A stretch of 59,456 bases of DNA, taken from positions 69,854 to 129,309 of the forward strand of contig JAOZIB010000043.1 in the NCBI GenBank assembly GCA_026014565.1, written 5' to 3'. The notes under the pieces were generated by a model. That model was not told where the DNA came from. It saw nothing but the letters and a program-made list of their open reading frames with translations, and did not search any database. The first letter of the stretch is position 1. The number at the start of each line of letters is the position of its first letter. Position numbers and translations under genes: made by a program. Source of the DNA: Candidatus Bathyarchaeum sp. (GTDB lineage Archaea > Thermoproteota > Bathyarchaeia > Bathyarchaeales > Bathyarchaeaceae). This document shows, piece after piece, positions 17,403-25,153 of the stretch.

Positions 17403-18275
17403 ATGCCGCATAAACGTGTTAACCGTGATATTCTTGCAGCCAAGGAATGTAATTATATTTTAGCAAGCATTAGAATCAGAAGTGATTTGAGAATGGGCGT
17501 TGATTTTGGTTCCTTAATTATTGATCTGGAGACACTTGTATCTAGTTCGAAAGAAGATTTTTCTAACGAGTTTTGGTGTGAATACGAAAATTATTTGAAA
17601 ACATATAATAAGCTACTGAAAGATCTGCAGTCTTTAGGTTTTTACAAAAGCATGAAGCTCCTTGAACCCGTTCCTTTTAGTGAGCAATCGTATGATTCTA
17701 AAGTCAGTAAACAAGAAAAAGCAAAACTAAGGGAAATAGCCAACACTTCAGAGAATTTGTTAAAAAAAGTAAAGTCGCTGCTTGTGCCCCAGGTCAATTA
17801 TTCTGTGAACAATAAAGTGAGGTCAAATCAGATTTTTGTGGTTCAAGGAAACAACAAGGAAATGAATACAGATGTGCTTGAGACACTAGAAAAGTTGGAA
17901 CTCGAAACAATCGTTTTGAATGAAGAGCTAAACAATGAAAAAAAGCTAGTTGAGAAAGTTAACGGCTGTCCTAACATTTCTTTTGGGGTAGTTCTTTTAT
18001 TTCCTGATGATTCAGTTTGTTTTCAAGAGAAAACTTCAGATGAAACAAAATATCGAGTATCCCAAAACGTGATTTTTGAACTGGGTTTTTTGTTAGGGAA
18101 ACTTGGAAAGCAAAACATTGTTGCAGTTTATTTACCAAAAAAAGGTTTTGAAATTCCAAACCAATACGAAGGAATTCGTTGGGTGGAATACAAAGGTGGT
18201 TGGTATTTCAAGCTAATCAATGAACTAAAGGAGGCAAATTATGACGTTGATGCAAACAAATTGAGTTGGATATAA
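17403..18275 (+). CDS. TIR-like domain protein (predicted nucleotide-binding / NADase effector)
   Basis: 290 residues. The C-terminal part (about 143-288) matches the TIR-like nucleotide-binding family (PF10137 type): IFVVQGNN as first strand, VVLLFPDD, then RVSQNVIFELGFLLGKLG, whose glutamate (E226) aligns with the catalytic position of TIR NADases, and a closing DVDANKL. The N-terminal ~130 residues are helical and unrecognised, perhaps a sensor or oligomerisation domain. Such proteins act as NAD-depleting effectors in bacterial and archaeal antiviral systems. No cyclase or STING gene is adjacent; the neighbours are HEPN-like genes. It ends 30 nt before the amt1 gene, which is convergent. 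Confidence 0.8.
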   Translation: MPHKRVNRDILAAKECNYILASIRIRSDLRMGVDFGSLIIDLETLVSSSKEDFSNEFWCEYENYLKTYNKLLKDLQSLGFYKSMKLLEPVPFSEQSYDSKVSKQEKAKLREIANTSENLLKKVKSLLVPQVNYSVNNKVRSNQIFVVQGNNKEMNTDVLETLEKLELETIVLNEELNNEKKLVEKVNGCPNISFGVVLLFPDDSVCFQEKTSDETKYRVSQNVIFELGFLLGKLGKQNIVAVYLPKKGFEIPNQYEGIRWVEYKGGWYFKLINELKEANYDVDANKLSWI

Positions 18276-18305
18276 CAAAAAAAGGAAAATAGGGTGTCGG
18301 ATTTT

Positions 18306-19547
18306 TCAGAATCCTAAGTCGTATGCTTCTTCGCCGTGTTGACTAAGGTCCAGACCTTGATTTTCTTCTTCTTCGCTGACTCTCAGGTGACAGAATATGT
18401 TGATTGTTTTCAACAACACAAAGGAGCCAATAAAGGAGAACACTGCAACAATAACAACAGATACAACCTGAGCAATCAGCAAATCAAGATTGCCGTAGAA
18501 TAATCCATCTACGCCATTGACCGTTGCAGTTGCAAACAGTCCAGTTGCTATTGAGCCCCAAACTCCACTTATCCCGTGGCATGCAAAAACATCCAATGAA
18601 TCATCGATTCTTGTCTTTGCCGCGCGCCAGTTGGAAACAAAGTTTGATAGAACTCCGGCAACTAAACCAATTATTATTGCGGATGTCATTGTTATGAATC
18701 CCGACGCAGGGGTTACTGCAACTAGTCCACAAACTGCACCAACAGAAATTCCTACTGCGGAGGGTTTTCCTTTGGTAAACCAATCGGTAAGCATCCAGCT
18801 TGTTGCGGCAGCTGCGGCAGCAAGGTTGGTTGCCACAAGGGCAGAAACAGACAATGCATTAGCTTCCAGTGCACTTCCAGCGTTGAATCCAAACCATCCA
18901 AACCAGAGTAATGACGCGCCCAGTATTACGTAGGGAATGTTGCATGCTTTGTGTTCCACATCGTTACAGCATTTTGAGTTAGCAAGAATTTTTCGTTTAC
19001 CAATAACTAATGCTGCAGCCAAGGCAGAAAATCCTGCAGTTATGTGGATTACAATTCCACCAGCAAAATCTACTGCGCCAAAAAGGTCAAGCCATCCATT
19101 GGCATTCCACACCCAGTGGGCCACTGGCGAATATATGAAAGTTGACCATAAAACAGTGAAGATAAGAAGTGATTTGAATTTTATTCGCTCAGCAAAAGCA
19201 CCTATGATCAGCGCAGGTGTTATTGCTGCAAACTTTAATTGAAAGGCAAAAAACAGCAGTTCTGGAACTTGGGTTGCATATGGACTAATTGTATTTACTC
19301 CAATACCATTCAATCCAACTAATGAAAAGTCACCAATAAAGCCTCCAATGCTGTTTCCAAATGTGAGGCTGTATCCCCAAAATGTCCAAACCAAACTTGA
19401 GACTGCAAAAATAATCAGGCATTGAACGAGTGTTGAAACAAGGTTTTTTTTCCGCACAAGACCAGCGTAAAAGAATCCCAAGGCAGGAGTCATCAACATG
19501 ACTAATGCGGTAGCAGTTGATATCCAGGCGATATCACCTACTGCCAT
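18306..19547 (-). CDS. amt: Ammonium transporter 1 (Amt/Mep/Rh family)
   Basis: 413 residues with eleven membrane helices; conducts ammonium into the cell. The start MAVGDIAWISTATALVMLMTP is typical, and the two pore histidines are visible in GIVIHITAGFSAL and VFACHGISGVWGS. I start it at ATG 19547, which has GGGGAT in front, rather than 90 nt further upstream. No glnK (PII) gene is adjacent, although archaeal amt genes are usually linked to one. Its promoter carries a pair of TGAAYA-N2-TRTTCA palindromes also found before the kaiC-like/amt2 genes, which indicates control by nitrogen status. Confidence 0.95.
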   Translation of the reverse strand: MAVGDIAWISTATALVMLMTPALGFFYAGLVRKKNLVSTLVQCLIIFAVSSLVWTFWGYSLTFGNSIGGFIGDFSLVGLNGIGVNTISPYATQVPELLFFAFQLKFAAITPALIIGAFAERIKFKSLLIFTVLWSTFIYSPVAHWVWNANGWLDLFGAVDFAGGIVIHITAGFSALAAALVIGKRKILANSKCCNDVEHKACNIPYVILGASLLWFGWFGFNAGSALEANALSVSALVATNLAAAAAATSWMLTDWFTKGKPSAVGISVGAVCGLVAVTPASGFITMTSAIIIGLVAGVLSNFVSNWRAAKTRIDDSLDVFACHGISGVWGSIATGLFATATVNGVDGLFYGNLDLLIAQVVSVVIVAVFSFIGSFVLLKTINIFCHLRVSEEEENQGLDLSQHGEEAYDLGF

Positions 19548-19645
19548 GAATTTATCCCCGTGAAGATTATGCACTTGTTTGTGTTGATTTGTCCAATGCT
19601 TTTGGTTTTCATGATTTTTTCCCCAATTTCTGTTCAATATTTCTC

Positions 19646-19659
19646 TGAATGATTATTCA
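19646..19659 (-). promoter_or_regulatory. Third, imperfect palindrome in the amt1 promoter
   Basis: TGAATGATTATTCA: the outer five bases of each half are complementary, the inner ones are not. It lies on the gene side of the TATA box, near the expected transcription start, 40 bp from the next palindrome, where a bound repressor would block initiation. Confidence 0.5.
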
Positions 19660-19663
19660 TTTA

Positions 19664-19729
19664 AATATAAATGTTTCTTATTACTTGAACATTTGTTCAG
19701 TAACTATTTCATTATTGAATATTTATTCA
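19664..19729 (-). promoter_or_regulatory. amt1 promoter: TATA box and two 14-bp palindromic operators
   Basis: On the minus strand the TATA box ATTTATATT lies at 19664-19672. Upstream of it are TGAACA-TT-TGTTCA (19686-19699) and TGAATA-TT-TATTCA (19716-19729), with perfect half-sites, starting 30 bp apart; the nearer site begins 14 nt from the TATA box. The same geometry recurs upstream of both kaiC-like genes. Confidence 0.75.
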
Positions 19730-19969
19730 GTAATTTTGTGGAAAAAAAGGGTGATTGAATAAAAAATCATCGAGTGAGAAAAACCATTGACTAAAAATAT
19801 AAGCAAAGAGAGCTCAGAAACATTTAACATTGGATATTCATTCATTATTATTTGACTGAATTAGCATATTGTTCAGCAATAAAATAGTAAACCATATAAA
19901 TAACTAAATTAATCTTAATATTATGAATGCATAGTCACTAAAAATCAAATTTGGTGAGAGAAAAACAAA

Positions 19970-20206
19970 ATGCCCGAGCATACAATCCATTTTGATAAGG
20001 ACTCCGAAAAAAATCGGTTCCTCCAGCAACATTTACGAAACGAACTACAATGTGAAGTCTGCGAAGGCAAGGACTTTAGAGCTGAAAGAAATTCCCCAAA
20101 ACAAATCATGCTAACCTGTATAAAATGTGGTTGGGTGTACATGATAAGCCCGGAAACTTTTGGCGAAAAAAACTTACATTTGAAATTCTGTTGCCAAGAA
20201 AAATGA
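19970..20206 (+). CDS. Zinc-ribbon protein (78 aa) divergent from amt1
   Basis: 78 residues with CEVCEGKDF, then CIKCGWVYMI, two CxxC knuckles about 27 residues apart, plus a CC near the C-terminus. A TATA-like ATATAAATA lies at 19894-19902. Half-matches to the amt1 operator (TATTCA and TGTTCA halves) occur upstream at about 19835-19875, so shared nitrogen control is possible but weakly supported. Function unknown. Confidence 0.65.
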   Translation: MPEHTIHFDKDSEKNRFLQQHLRNELQCEVCEGKDFRAERNSPKQIMLTCIKCGWVYMISPETFGEKNLHLKFCCQEK

Positions 20207-20306
20207 TTAAAAACAAGTTGTATCGCCCAGATTCTTATCCTCAATCACCCATATGATTATTAATATTTATATTCAAAAATGATAAAGTATTGTAAGGGTA
20301 ATTTTT

Positions 20307-20477
20307 GTGTTTAAAAAATTGAAGAAAAAAACAGAGGATGTTGCCAAAAAAACTGTTGATGCAGGAAAGAAAATGGGAGAAAAAGGAGTGGACGTCGGTA
20401 AAGAAGTGGGCAAAGAAGGCATCAAATTAGGAAAAAAAACCGTCAAAAAAACCAAAAAAGCTATTGAAGATGCATAG
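20307..20477 (+). CDS. Lysine-rich 11-residue-repeat protein (LEA/histone-H1-like, 56 aa)
   Basis: 56 residues from GTG 20307, with AAGGGT 9 nt upstream. After a basic start it contains three consecutive 11-residue repeats, KKTVDAGKKMG, EKGVDVGKEVG and KEGIKLGKKTV, then KKTKKAIEDA. The 11-mer period with small hydrophobics at positions 4, 6 and 10 is that of LEA-type amphipathic helices; the lysine content also recalls linker-histone tails. It could protect proteins or membranes, or bind DNA. The opposite-strand frame here is a mirror of this repeat and is not a gene. Confidence 0.6.
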   Translation: MFKKLKKKTEDVAKKTVDAGKKMGEKGVDVGKEVGKEGIKLGKKTVKKTKKAIEDA

Positions 20478-20523
20478 ACCAGGGGACAAGAACCACTCAC
20501 ATTTTTCTTTTTTTAGATGAACA

Positions 20524-21741
20524 CTATTCTTTTTGTGCAAGCCAGTTTTTGGATTTGTAAACTGTTTTTGGTCCTAATTTCACGCTTAATGCACCTTTTT
20601 CGGGGCACATTTCAACGCATCTCAAACAAAGGGTACATCCAGGTGTTGTTACGTCACCGCCTTTTTTGTTATATACTTCGGTAACTTGTGTGGGACAAAC
20701 TCGCTTACAGATTCCACATTTTGTGCATTTGGCTTCGTTTTTGTTCAAACGAGTTAAGGCAATTTTATTGAATGGCGCATGGGTGCTAAAAAGGTCAAGT
20801 AGCCCGCCCAAGGCACATATTCTGCACCAAAATCTCCGGTAAGTAAAAGAGAGAACTGTGATTAAAATAAACAATGAAACATTTATTGAAGTCAGATAAT
20901 GCCCTGCAATAAATAATGGACCGTATGTTATTTGGGAAATGTACTGGAAATTTAAGAAACCTAATGCGGACTGAGTCAAAATTGAAAGTGGTCGCATTGG
21001 GCAAATTAAACAATAGGGTTCATTAATAAAGCCCACTATTCCTGATTCAGTTCCAAAGGGTCCACCCGGAATTGTTCCAGGAATAAGCTCGGTGCCAAGA
21101 ATTTGATAAGACCCAAAGATGAAACTAAGAATCAACAAAGCTGCAATTAAAACAAACCGGAACTGACGCAAAATTTTGTTTGTTTTCTCAGAGAGACTCT
21201 TATGACCAATCTTGAAGGCGTTACGTATCTTAGTGATTAAATCCATGTATAATCCAAATGGACATAACCAGCCACAAAAAAATCTGCCCAAAAGGATTGA
21301 CGATCCGATGAGCATCCCAAAAACTATTGCTAGTTTTTCTAAACCTGAAGTAGAATAAAAAACGTCATAACCAATTTGCCCTGCATCCCAAAATGGGAAA
21401 ATGTATGCTTGAATTTCCCAAAGGGGACAAGTAACTGTTCGGCCATTAGGAATGTAACACGCTAAAACGGGCACTGGAAGGCCATCTGGAAGTTGGTTTC
21501 CCAGCAAATCTTTCCCAATTAATCGTTCTCGGGGAGAAACCCCCAGGGCTTGATAAAAGGGGTCATTAAAAGGACCTACTAGTAAACCCATAAAAATCGC
21601 TACAACTGCTGCAATCTGAATTATAAACCTAAGATTGCTAACCTTTTTTGTTTTAGTGAACTTAAGCACAAAAAATGCACATAAGGCAACAATTAGTGCA
21701 TACCATAATAAAATTAAATTTGTAGAATTTTCCCAGACCAT
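20524..21741 (-). CDS. NapH/NosR-type membrane polyferredoxin (4Fe-4S)
   Basis: 405 residues. About six membrane helices carry the family's conserved cysteine pairs in FCGWLCPFG, CLICPMRP and FWCRICALGG. The C-terminus holds two 4Fe-4S clusters: CTKCGICKRVCP and CTLCLRCVEMCP. Such proteins pass electrons across or along the membrane to periplasmic or cytoplasmic partners. The ATG at 21741 follows GGTGA by 8 nt and lies one nucleotide after the stop of the upstream gene, so the two are translationally coupled. The electron partner is not in the window; the upstream gene encodes an exported domain that may be it. Confidence 0.9.
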   Translation of the reverse strand: MVWENSTNLILLWYALIVALCAFFVLKFTKTKKVSNLRFIIQIAAVVAIFMGLLVGPFNDPFYQALGVSPRERLIGKDLLGNQLPDGLPVPVLACYIPNGRTVTCPLWEIQAYIFPFWDAGQIGYDVFYSTSGLEKLAIVFGMLIGSSILLGRFFCGWLCPFGLYMDLITKIRNAFKIGHKSLSEKTNKILRQFRFVLIAALLILSFIFGSYQILGTELIPGTIPGGPFGTESGIVGFINEPYCLICPMRPLSILTQSALGFLNFQYISQITYGPLFIAGHYLTSINVSLFILITVLSFTYRRFWCRICALGGLLDLFSTHAPFNKIALTRLNKNEAKCTKCGICKRVCPTQVTEVYNKKGGDVTTPGCTLCLRCVEMCPEKGALSVKLGPKTVYKSKNWLAQKE

Positions 21742-21742
21742 T

Positions 21743-22435
21743 CTAGGTTTCACCTGTTCCTTTTTTGCGCATAATTATTATTGCCAAACCCAAGATAACC
21801 ACTAGTAAGAAACTAGAAGCAAGCACAACATAATGATCCTCAAACAAGTTGGGTTCGTCCAAGTATGATTCAGGATGACCATAAAACGAAAGAGTAACGT
21901 TGCTAACTGGAGCAGTCACAGTTATGGTTCCATCATCAGAACGAGTCCAACCGTGATTCAATCCAATCCATTCTCCATCTAAAATTGCTTCAATTTGACC
22001 TTGCTGCAAATCAAACCCCAAATTCACAGTCTGGGTTCCTTGCCCCTCAACCACGTAGGGGAAAAATACGCTAGTCACGCCGTCCTCTTCTGAACTTCTA
22101 TTAAACTTAAAAAACTGGTAAATTGTAACGTTGCAGTCCTTTGCTGAAAGACTAAGGTTTAGTTTTTCTGAGCCGTAAGCATCAACAGAAAACTGTAATC
22201 CATCAAAAAACCAAGTATCGTGTTCCAAAAAAGCATTTTCACATGTTCCAGCAGTAGCAAACTGAATAGAACCATTATGTGAAGGGATTTCAAAAACATC
22301 AACCGCAGTAAACGAAACTTGAGATTGACACGTAACCGAAACAACAAATATCAAAACCGACTGACAAACCAGAAAAAATACAAATCCTTTTTTGAAAACA
22401 GAAAAAAAGGCATACACAGATTTTTGTTTACCCAT
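21743..22435 (-). CDS. Secreted/anchored protein coupled to the polyferredoxin
   Basis: 230 residues with an N-terminal signal helix (about 17-35), a beta-rich extracellular part containing several N-x-S/T sites and two cysteines (GTCENAF, AKDCNV), and a C-terminal membrane helix (about 202-222) followed by MRKKG. No known family. The stop codon is within one nucleotide of the polyferredoxin start, so the products probably work together, perhaps as an extracytoplasmic subunit of a redox complex. Confidence 0.7.
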   Translation of the reverse strand: MGKQKSVYAFFSVFKKGFVFFLVCQSVLIFVVSVTCQSQVSFTAVDVFEIPSHNGSIQFATAGTCENAFLEHDTWFFDGLQFSVDAYGSEKLNLSLSAKDCNVTIYQFFKFNRSSEEDGVTSVFFPYVVEGQGTQTVNLGFDLQQGQIEAILDGEWIGLNHGWTRSDDGTITVTAPVSNVTLSFYGHPESYLDEPNLFEDHYVVLASSFLLVVILGLAIIIMRKKGTGET

Positions 22436-22583
22436 AATCCTTTGTTAATAAACGAGAAGCTAAAACGTTTTCCTTGACCTGAAAGCAACTAAACCAAAAA
22501 TTAGTGTAGGTCAGGTCCAGTTTGTTTTTTTAACAAATAGTTTATACTCTTGAAAGCTTTAATTATTTTGATAGGGGTTGTCT

Positions 22584-22721
22584 ATGGATTGTCCAATCTG
22601 TAAAAAAGAAATGGAAGTAAGGGATACCTTTATTGATCCTCTCGATTTTGATTTAGATTGCGATGCAACAGTTTTCGACTGCAAAAACTGTCATAAGCTA
22701 ATTCTAATAATCAACAAATAA
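22584..22721 (+). CDS. Small zinc-binding protein (45 aa)
   Basis: 45 residues, MDCPICKKEMEV near the start and DCKNCHKLIL near the end: two CxxC knuckles of a zinc ribbon separated by an acidic stretch (DPLDFDLDCD). GGGG lies 8 nt before ATG 22584. It is divergent from the polyferredoxin operon. Function unknown. Confidence 0.6.
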   Translation: MDCPICKKEMEVRDTFIDPLDFDLDCDATVFDCKNCHKLILIINK

Positions 22722-22916
22722 AATCCCGCCCCCTATTTTTCAAAGATTTAATACCAAATTTTTTCCTTTTTTGACTACATGAAGGTGTATATTTGGTAAT
22801 TTCATGTTTGTAGTATTAACAGGTTTTTCGCGTTGTTTTAATTTTGATTATTTTTTACAACATATTAAATAACATAATGCTTAAAATAGGTAAAAAATCA
22901 CATAAAAATACTATAT

Positions 22917-22982
22917 TGAATGTTTATTCACTTACTACATCATTCATAAACAAATGTTCAGTAAAAAAGAAATACTTATATA
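22917..22982 (+). promoter_or_regulatory. kaiC-like 1 promoter: two palindromic operators and TATA box
   Basis: TGAATG-TT-TATTCA (22917-22930) and TAAACA-AA-TGTTCA (22947-22960) are spaced 30 bp apart. The TATA box ACTTATATA (22974-22982) begins 14 nt after the second site. The spacing is identical to the promoter of the second kaiC-like gene and, mirrored, to that of amt1. Confidence 0.75.
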
Positions 22983-23028
22983 CAAACAGTCAATATCTAG
23001 TCAATTAATTGAATAAGATGTGATCAGC

Positions 23029-23769
23029 ATGAGTCGAAAATCATCAAACATAGAATGGATCGACTTTGGCGTATCTGGATTAGAGGAGTTCATTCCAGGA
23101 TTACCAAAGGGCGATGCAATACTAGTGCGAGGTGACCCTGGCACAGGTAAAACTATAGTTTGCTTACAATTCCTGTATCAAGGCGCAAAAAGTGGCGAAA
23201 AATGCCTCTACATCACTACAGAAGAAACCCCGGAATCGATACTGCGAACTGGAGCCGAGCTTTGGCCAGATTTTCCCAAACTAGTTGAAAATGGAATGAT
23301 CAAATTTGTAAACATGTCCATCACCGGCGAATGTGCCAACGATTATGGCTTACTTGGAAAAGCAGAGGCAATGAAAATTGCAGAAACTGGCTTTGCTACC
23401 CAACCCGGAGCATCCAGAATTGTAATTGATTCTTTGTCTTCGTTGGATCAGCGCTTGTCTGACTATGAAGAATTCCGAGAAGTCTTCATGAAGCTGCTAC
23501 TGGAAACCAAACAAAAAGGCGCCACAGTAGTCTTAACTGCTGAAGGCATCCCCCTGACGCCCGACATCACTGAATACCTTGTAGATCACTTGGTGTATCT
23601 TGACTACCGAAAACAAGACACAGAATGGACCCGTGTTTTCATTCTCCGAAAATCACGAAGCGTACCCCTTAAACCCCAGATACTTAAGCTATACATTGAA
23701 AAAGGCGGCCTCTCAGTCGAAGAAACTCCGTTCGCCCTGAACCCCGTGTGGTTCCAAAGCAAAATCTAA
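23029..23769 (+). CDS. KaiC-like single-domain ATPase 1
   Basis: 246 residues of the RecA/KaiC superfamily. Walker A GDPGTGKT (residues 35-42), the paired glutamates in ITTEETPE, and Walker B RIVIDSLSSL are intact, so it should bind and hydrolyse ATP. Archaeal single-domain KaiC proteins act as signalling switches or chemotaxis/archaellum regulators; none is known to my knowledge to control ammonium uptake. I use ATG 23029, since GTGATC just before it pairs with the 16S tail; GTG 23020 is the alternative. It is a close paralogue of the ATPase encoded at 24402 and has the same promoter. A terminator follows, so it is transcribed alone. Confidence 0.85.
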   Translation: MSRKSSNIEWIDFGVSGLEEFIPGLPKGDAILVRGDPGTGKTIVCLQFLYQGAKSGEKCLYITTEETPESILRTGAELWPDFPKLVENGMIKFVNMSITGECANDYGLLGKAEAMKIAETGFATQPGASRIVIDSLSSLDQRLSDYEEFREVFMKLLLETKQKGATVVLTAEGIPLTPDITEYLVDHLVYLDYRKQDTEWTRVFILRKSRSVPLKPQILKLYIEKGGLSVEETPFALNPVWFQSKI

Positions 23770-23783
23770 ATCACTCCCAATAG

Positions 23784-23807
23784 GAACCTTACTTAACAGT
23801 GAGGTTC
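23784..23807 (+). terminator. Terminator after kaiC-like 1
   Basis: GAACCTTACT and AGTGAGGTTC form a 10-bp stem (one G-U pair) with a 4-nt loop, followed within 10 nt by ATTTTCTTTTTTTT. Confidence 0.7.
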
Positions 23808-23814
23808 ACTATTT

Positions 23815-24289
23815 TCTTTTTTTTAAAAAAAAAAGCAAAATCATTTTTGAACAAAACTGTTTTGTCAGGATTAACTAAGAGCCATCCAGACACCCAGAAA
23901 AAACAAACAATAGGTTAACCACCAAAAATAGTAATACTTTTATTTAATTTCGTAATACTATCATTTGGGTTAAGATTTGGAACTGGACTACATCTAACGT
24001 GACTCGTCGCATCTAGTTTCAGTTTGTTACGTTTATTTGGACCAGCTCCACAATCCTTGACCTCACTAATTGATGCAATAATTGCTTGCCGCACCCCTAT
24101 GAAAAAACGTAAAAAATCTCCAGCCACATTTTCCATAATTTTTCATCAGCACAAAAATGTATATTTTGTTTATTGATCCGGTTTTTGTTTAACACGATTT
24201 TTATTGATTTAATTCATTATAAAAAAAAGTCAATCATACATTAAAATAGAAAGCTATTTATCAACAAAATATTATATTTAATACGTTAT
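23815..24289. other. Gene-free stretch between the two kaiC-like genes
   Basis: About 475 bp. A 73-codon minus-strand frame at 23915-24136 has no ribosome site, promoter or recognisable motif, and I do not accept it. The rest is AT-rich. The sequence downstream of 24290 repeats the promoter of the first kaiC-like gene, so the region is the seam of a gene duplication. Confidence 0.5.
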
Positions 24290-24355
24290 TGAACAATTGT
24301 TCATTGTTTAACTTAACACTAAATAAATATTCAATAAAAAAGAAATACTTATATA
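24290..24355 (+). promoter_or_regulatory. kaiC-like 2/amt2 promoter: two palindromic operators and TATA box
   Basis: TGAACAATTGTTCA (24290-24303) is a perfect 14-bp palindrome. TAAATA-AA-TATTCA lies 30 bp further (24320-24333), and the TATA box ACTTATATA (24347-24355) begins 14 nt after it. The segment from the TATA box to the start codon closely matches the first kaiC-like promoter. Confidence 0.8.
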
Positions 24356-24401
24356 CAAATAGTCAATAACTAGCATTTTAATTGAATAAGAAGTGATCAG
24401 C

Positions 24402-25142
24402 ATGACAATGCAACAAACCTCAAATATAGAATGGGTTGACATCGGAATGGATGGACTGGACAAATTTATTCCAGGAATTCCAAAAGGCGATGCAATACTA
24501 GTGCGAGGCGAACCAGGTACTGGTAAAACCATTAGTTGTTTGCAATTCCTTTACAAAGGCGCCAAAAGCGGCGAAAAATGCCTGTACATCACAACCGAAG
24601 AAACCCCAGAAACAGTAATGCGAACCGGAGGAGAACTCTGGTCAGACTTTCCAAAACTAATCCAAAACGGAACAATAAAAGTCGTTAACCTTTCCATTAC
24701 TGCAAGCTATGCTAGCGAATACTGTCTGGTCGACAAAACAGAAGCAATGGACATAGTTCAAAAAGGGTTGAAAGCACAACCAGGAGCCGTAAGGATCGTA
24801 ATCGACTCGCTATCATCTCTTGCTAGGCGTTTGTCTGATTCACAAGAATTCCGACAAGTCTTCATGAAGATACTAATGGAAACCAAAGCCCAAGGAGCAA
24901 CCACACTATTTAGCGCAGAAGGTATTCCTGCAGCTCCAGGCATTACTGAATATCTTGTAGACCATTTGATTTACCTTGACTACCGAAAACACGACGTAGT
25001 CTGGACTCGCGTTTTCCTACTCAAAAAGGCACGAAGTGTCCCCATGAAACCTCAAGTATTAAAACTGAACATTGCAGCAGGTGGACTGTCCGTAGAAGAA
25101 ATACCCTTCTCACTGAAGCCTGTTTGGTTTGGAAAAGAATAA
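24402..25142 (+). CDS. KaiC-like single-domain ATPase 2, co-transcribed with amt2
   Basis: 246 residues, closely similar to the ATPase at 23029 over its whole length. Walker A GEPGTGKT, ITTEETPE and Walker B RIVIDSLSSL are all present. ATG 24402 follows GTGATC; GTG 24393 is an alternative. The stop is 11 nt before the amt2 start, and a single promoter with paired palindromes serves both genes. This places an ATP-binding KaiC-type protein where archaea normally have glnK, suggesting it may sense energy or ATP/ADP state to control the transporter. That role is inference. Confidence 0.87.
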   Translation: MTMQQTSNIEWVDIGMDGLDKFIPGIPKGDAILVRGEPGTGKTISCLQFLYKGAKSGEKCLYITTEETPETVMRTGGELWSDFPKLIQNGTIKVVNLSITASYASEYCLVDKTEAMDIVQKGLKAQPGAVRIVIDSLSSLARRLSDSQEFRQVFMKILMETKAQGATTLFSAEGIPAAPGITEYLVDHLIYLDYRKHDVVWTRVFLLKKARSVPMKPQVLKLNIAAGGLSVEEIPFSLKPVWFGKE

Positions 25143-25153
25143 ACTGGTGATAA

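Noticed and set aside
20273-20500. A minus-strand frame rich in S, T, F and P
   Set aside because: It is the mirror of the lysine-rich 11-mer repeat gene; repetitive composition keeps the frame open by chance.
23915-24136. A 73-codon minus-strand frame between the kaiC-like genes
   Set aside because: No ribosome site, no promoter and no recognised family; treated as gene-free.
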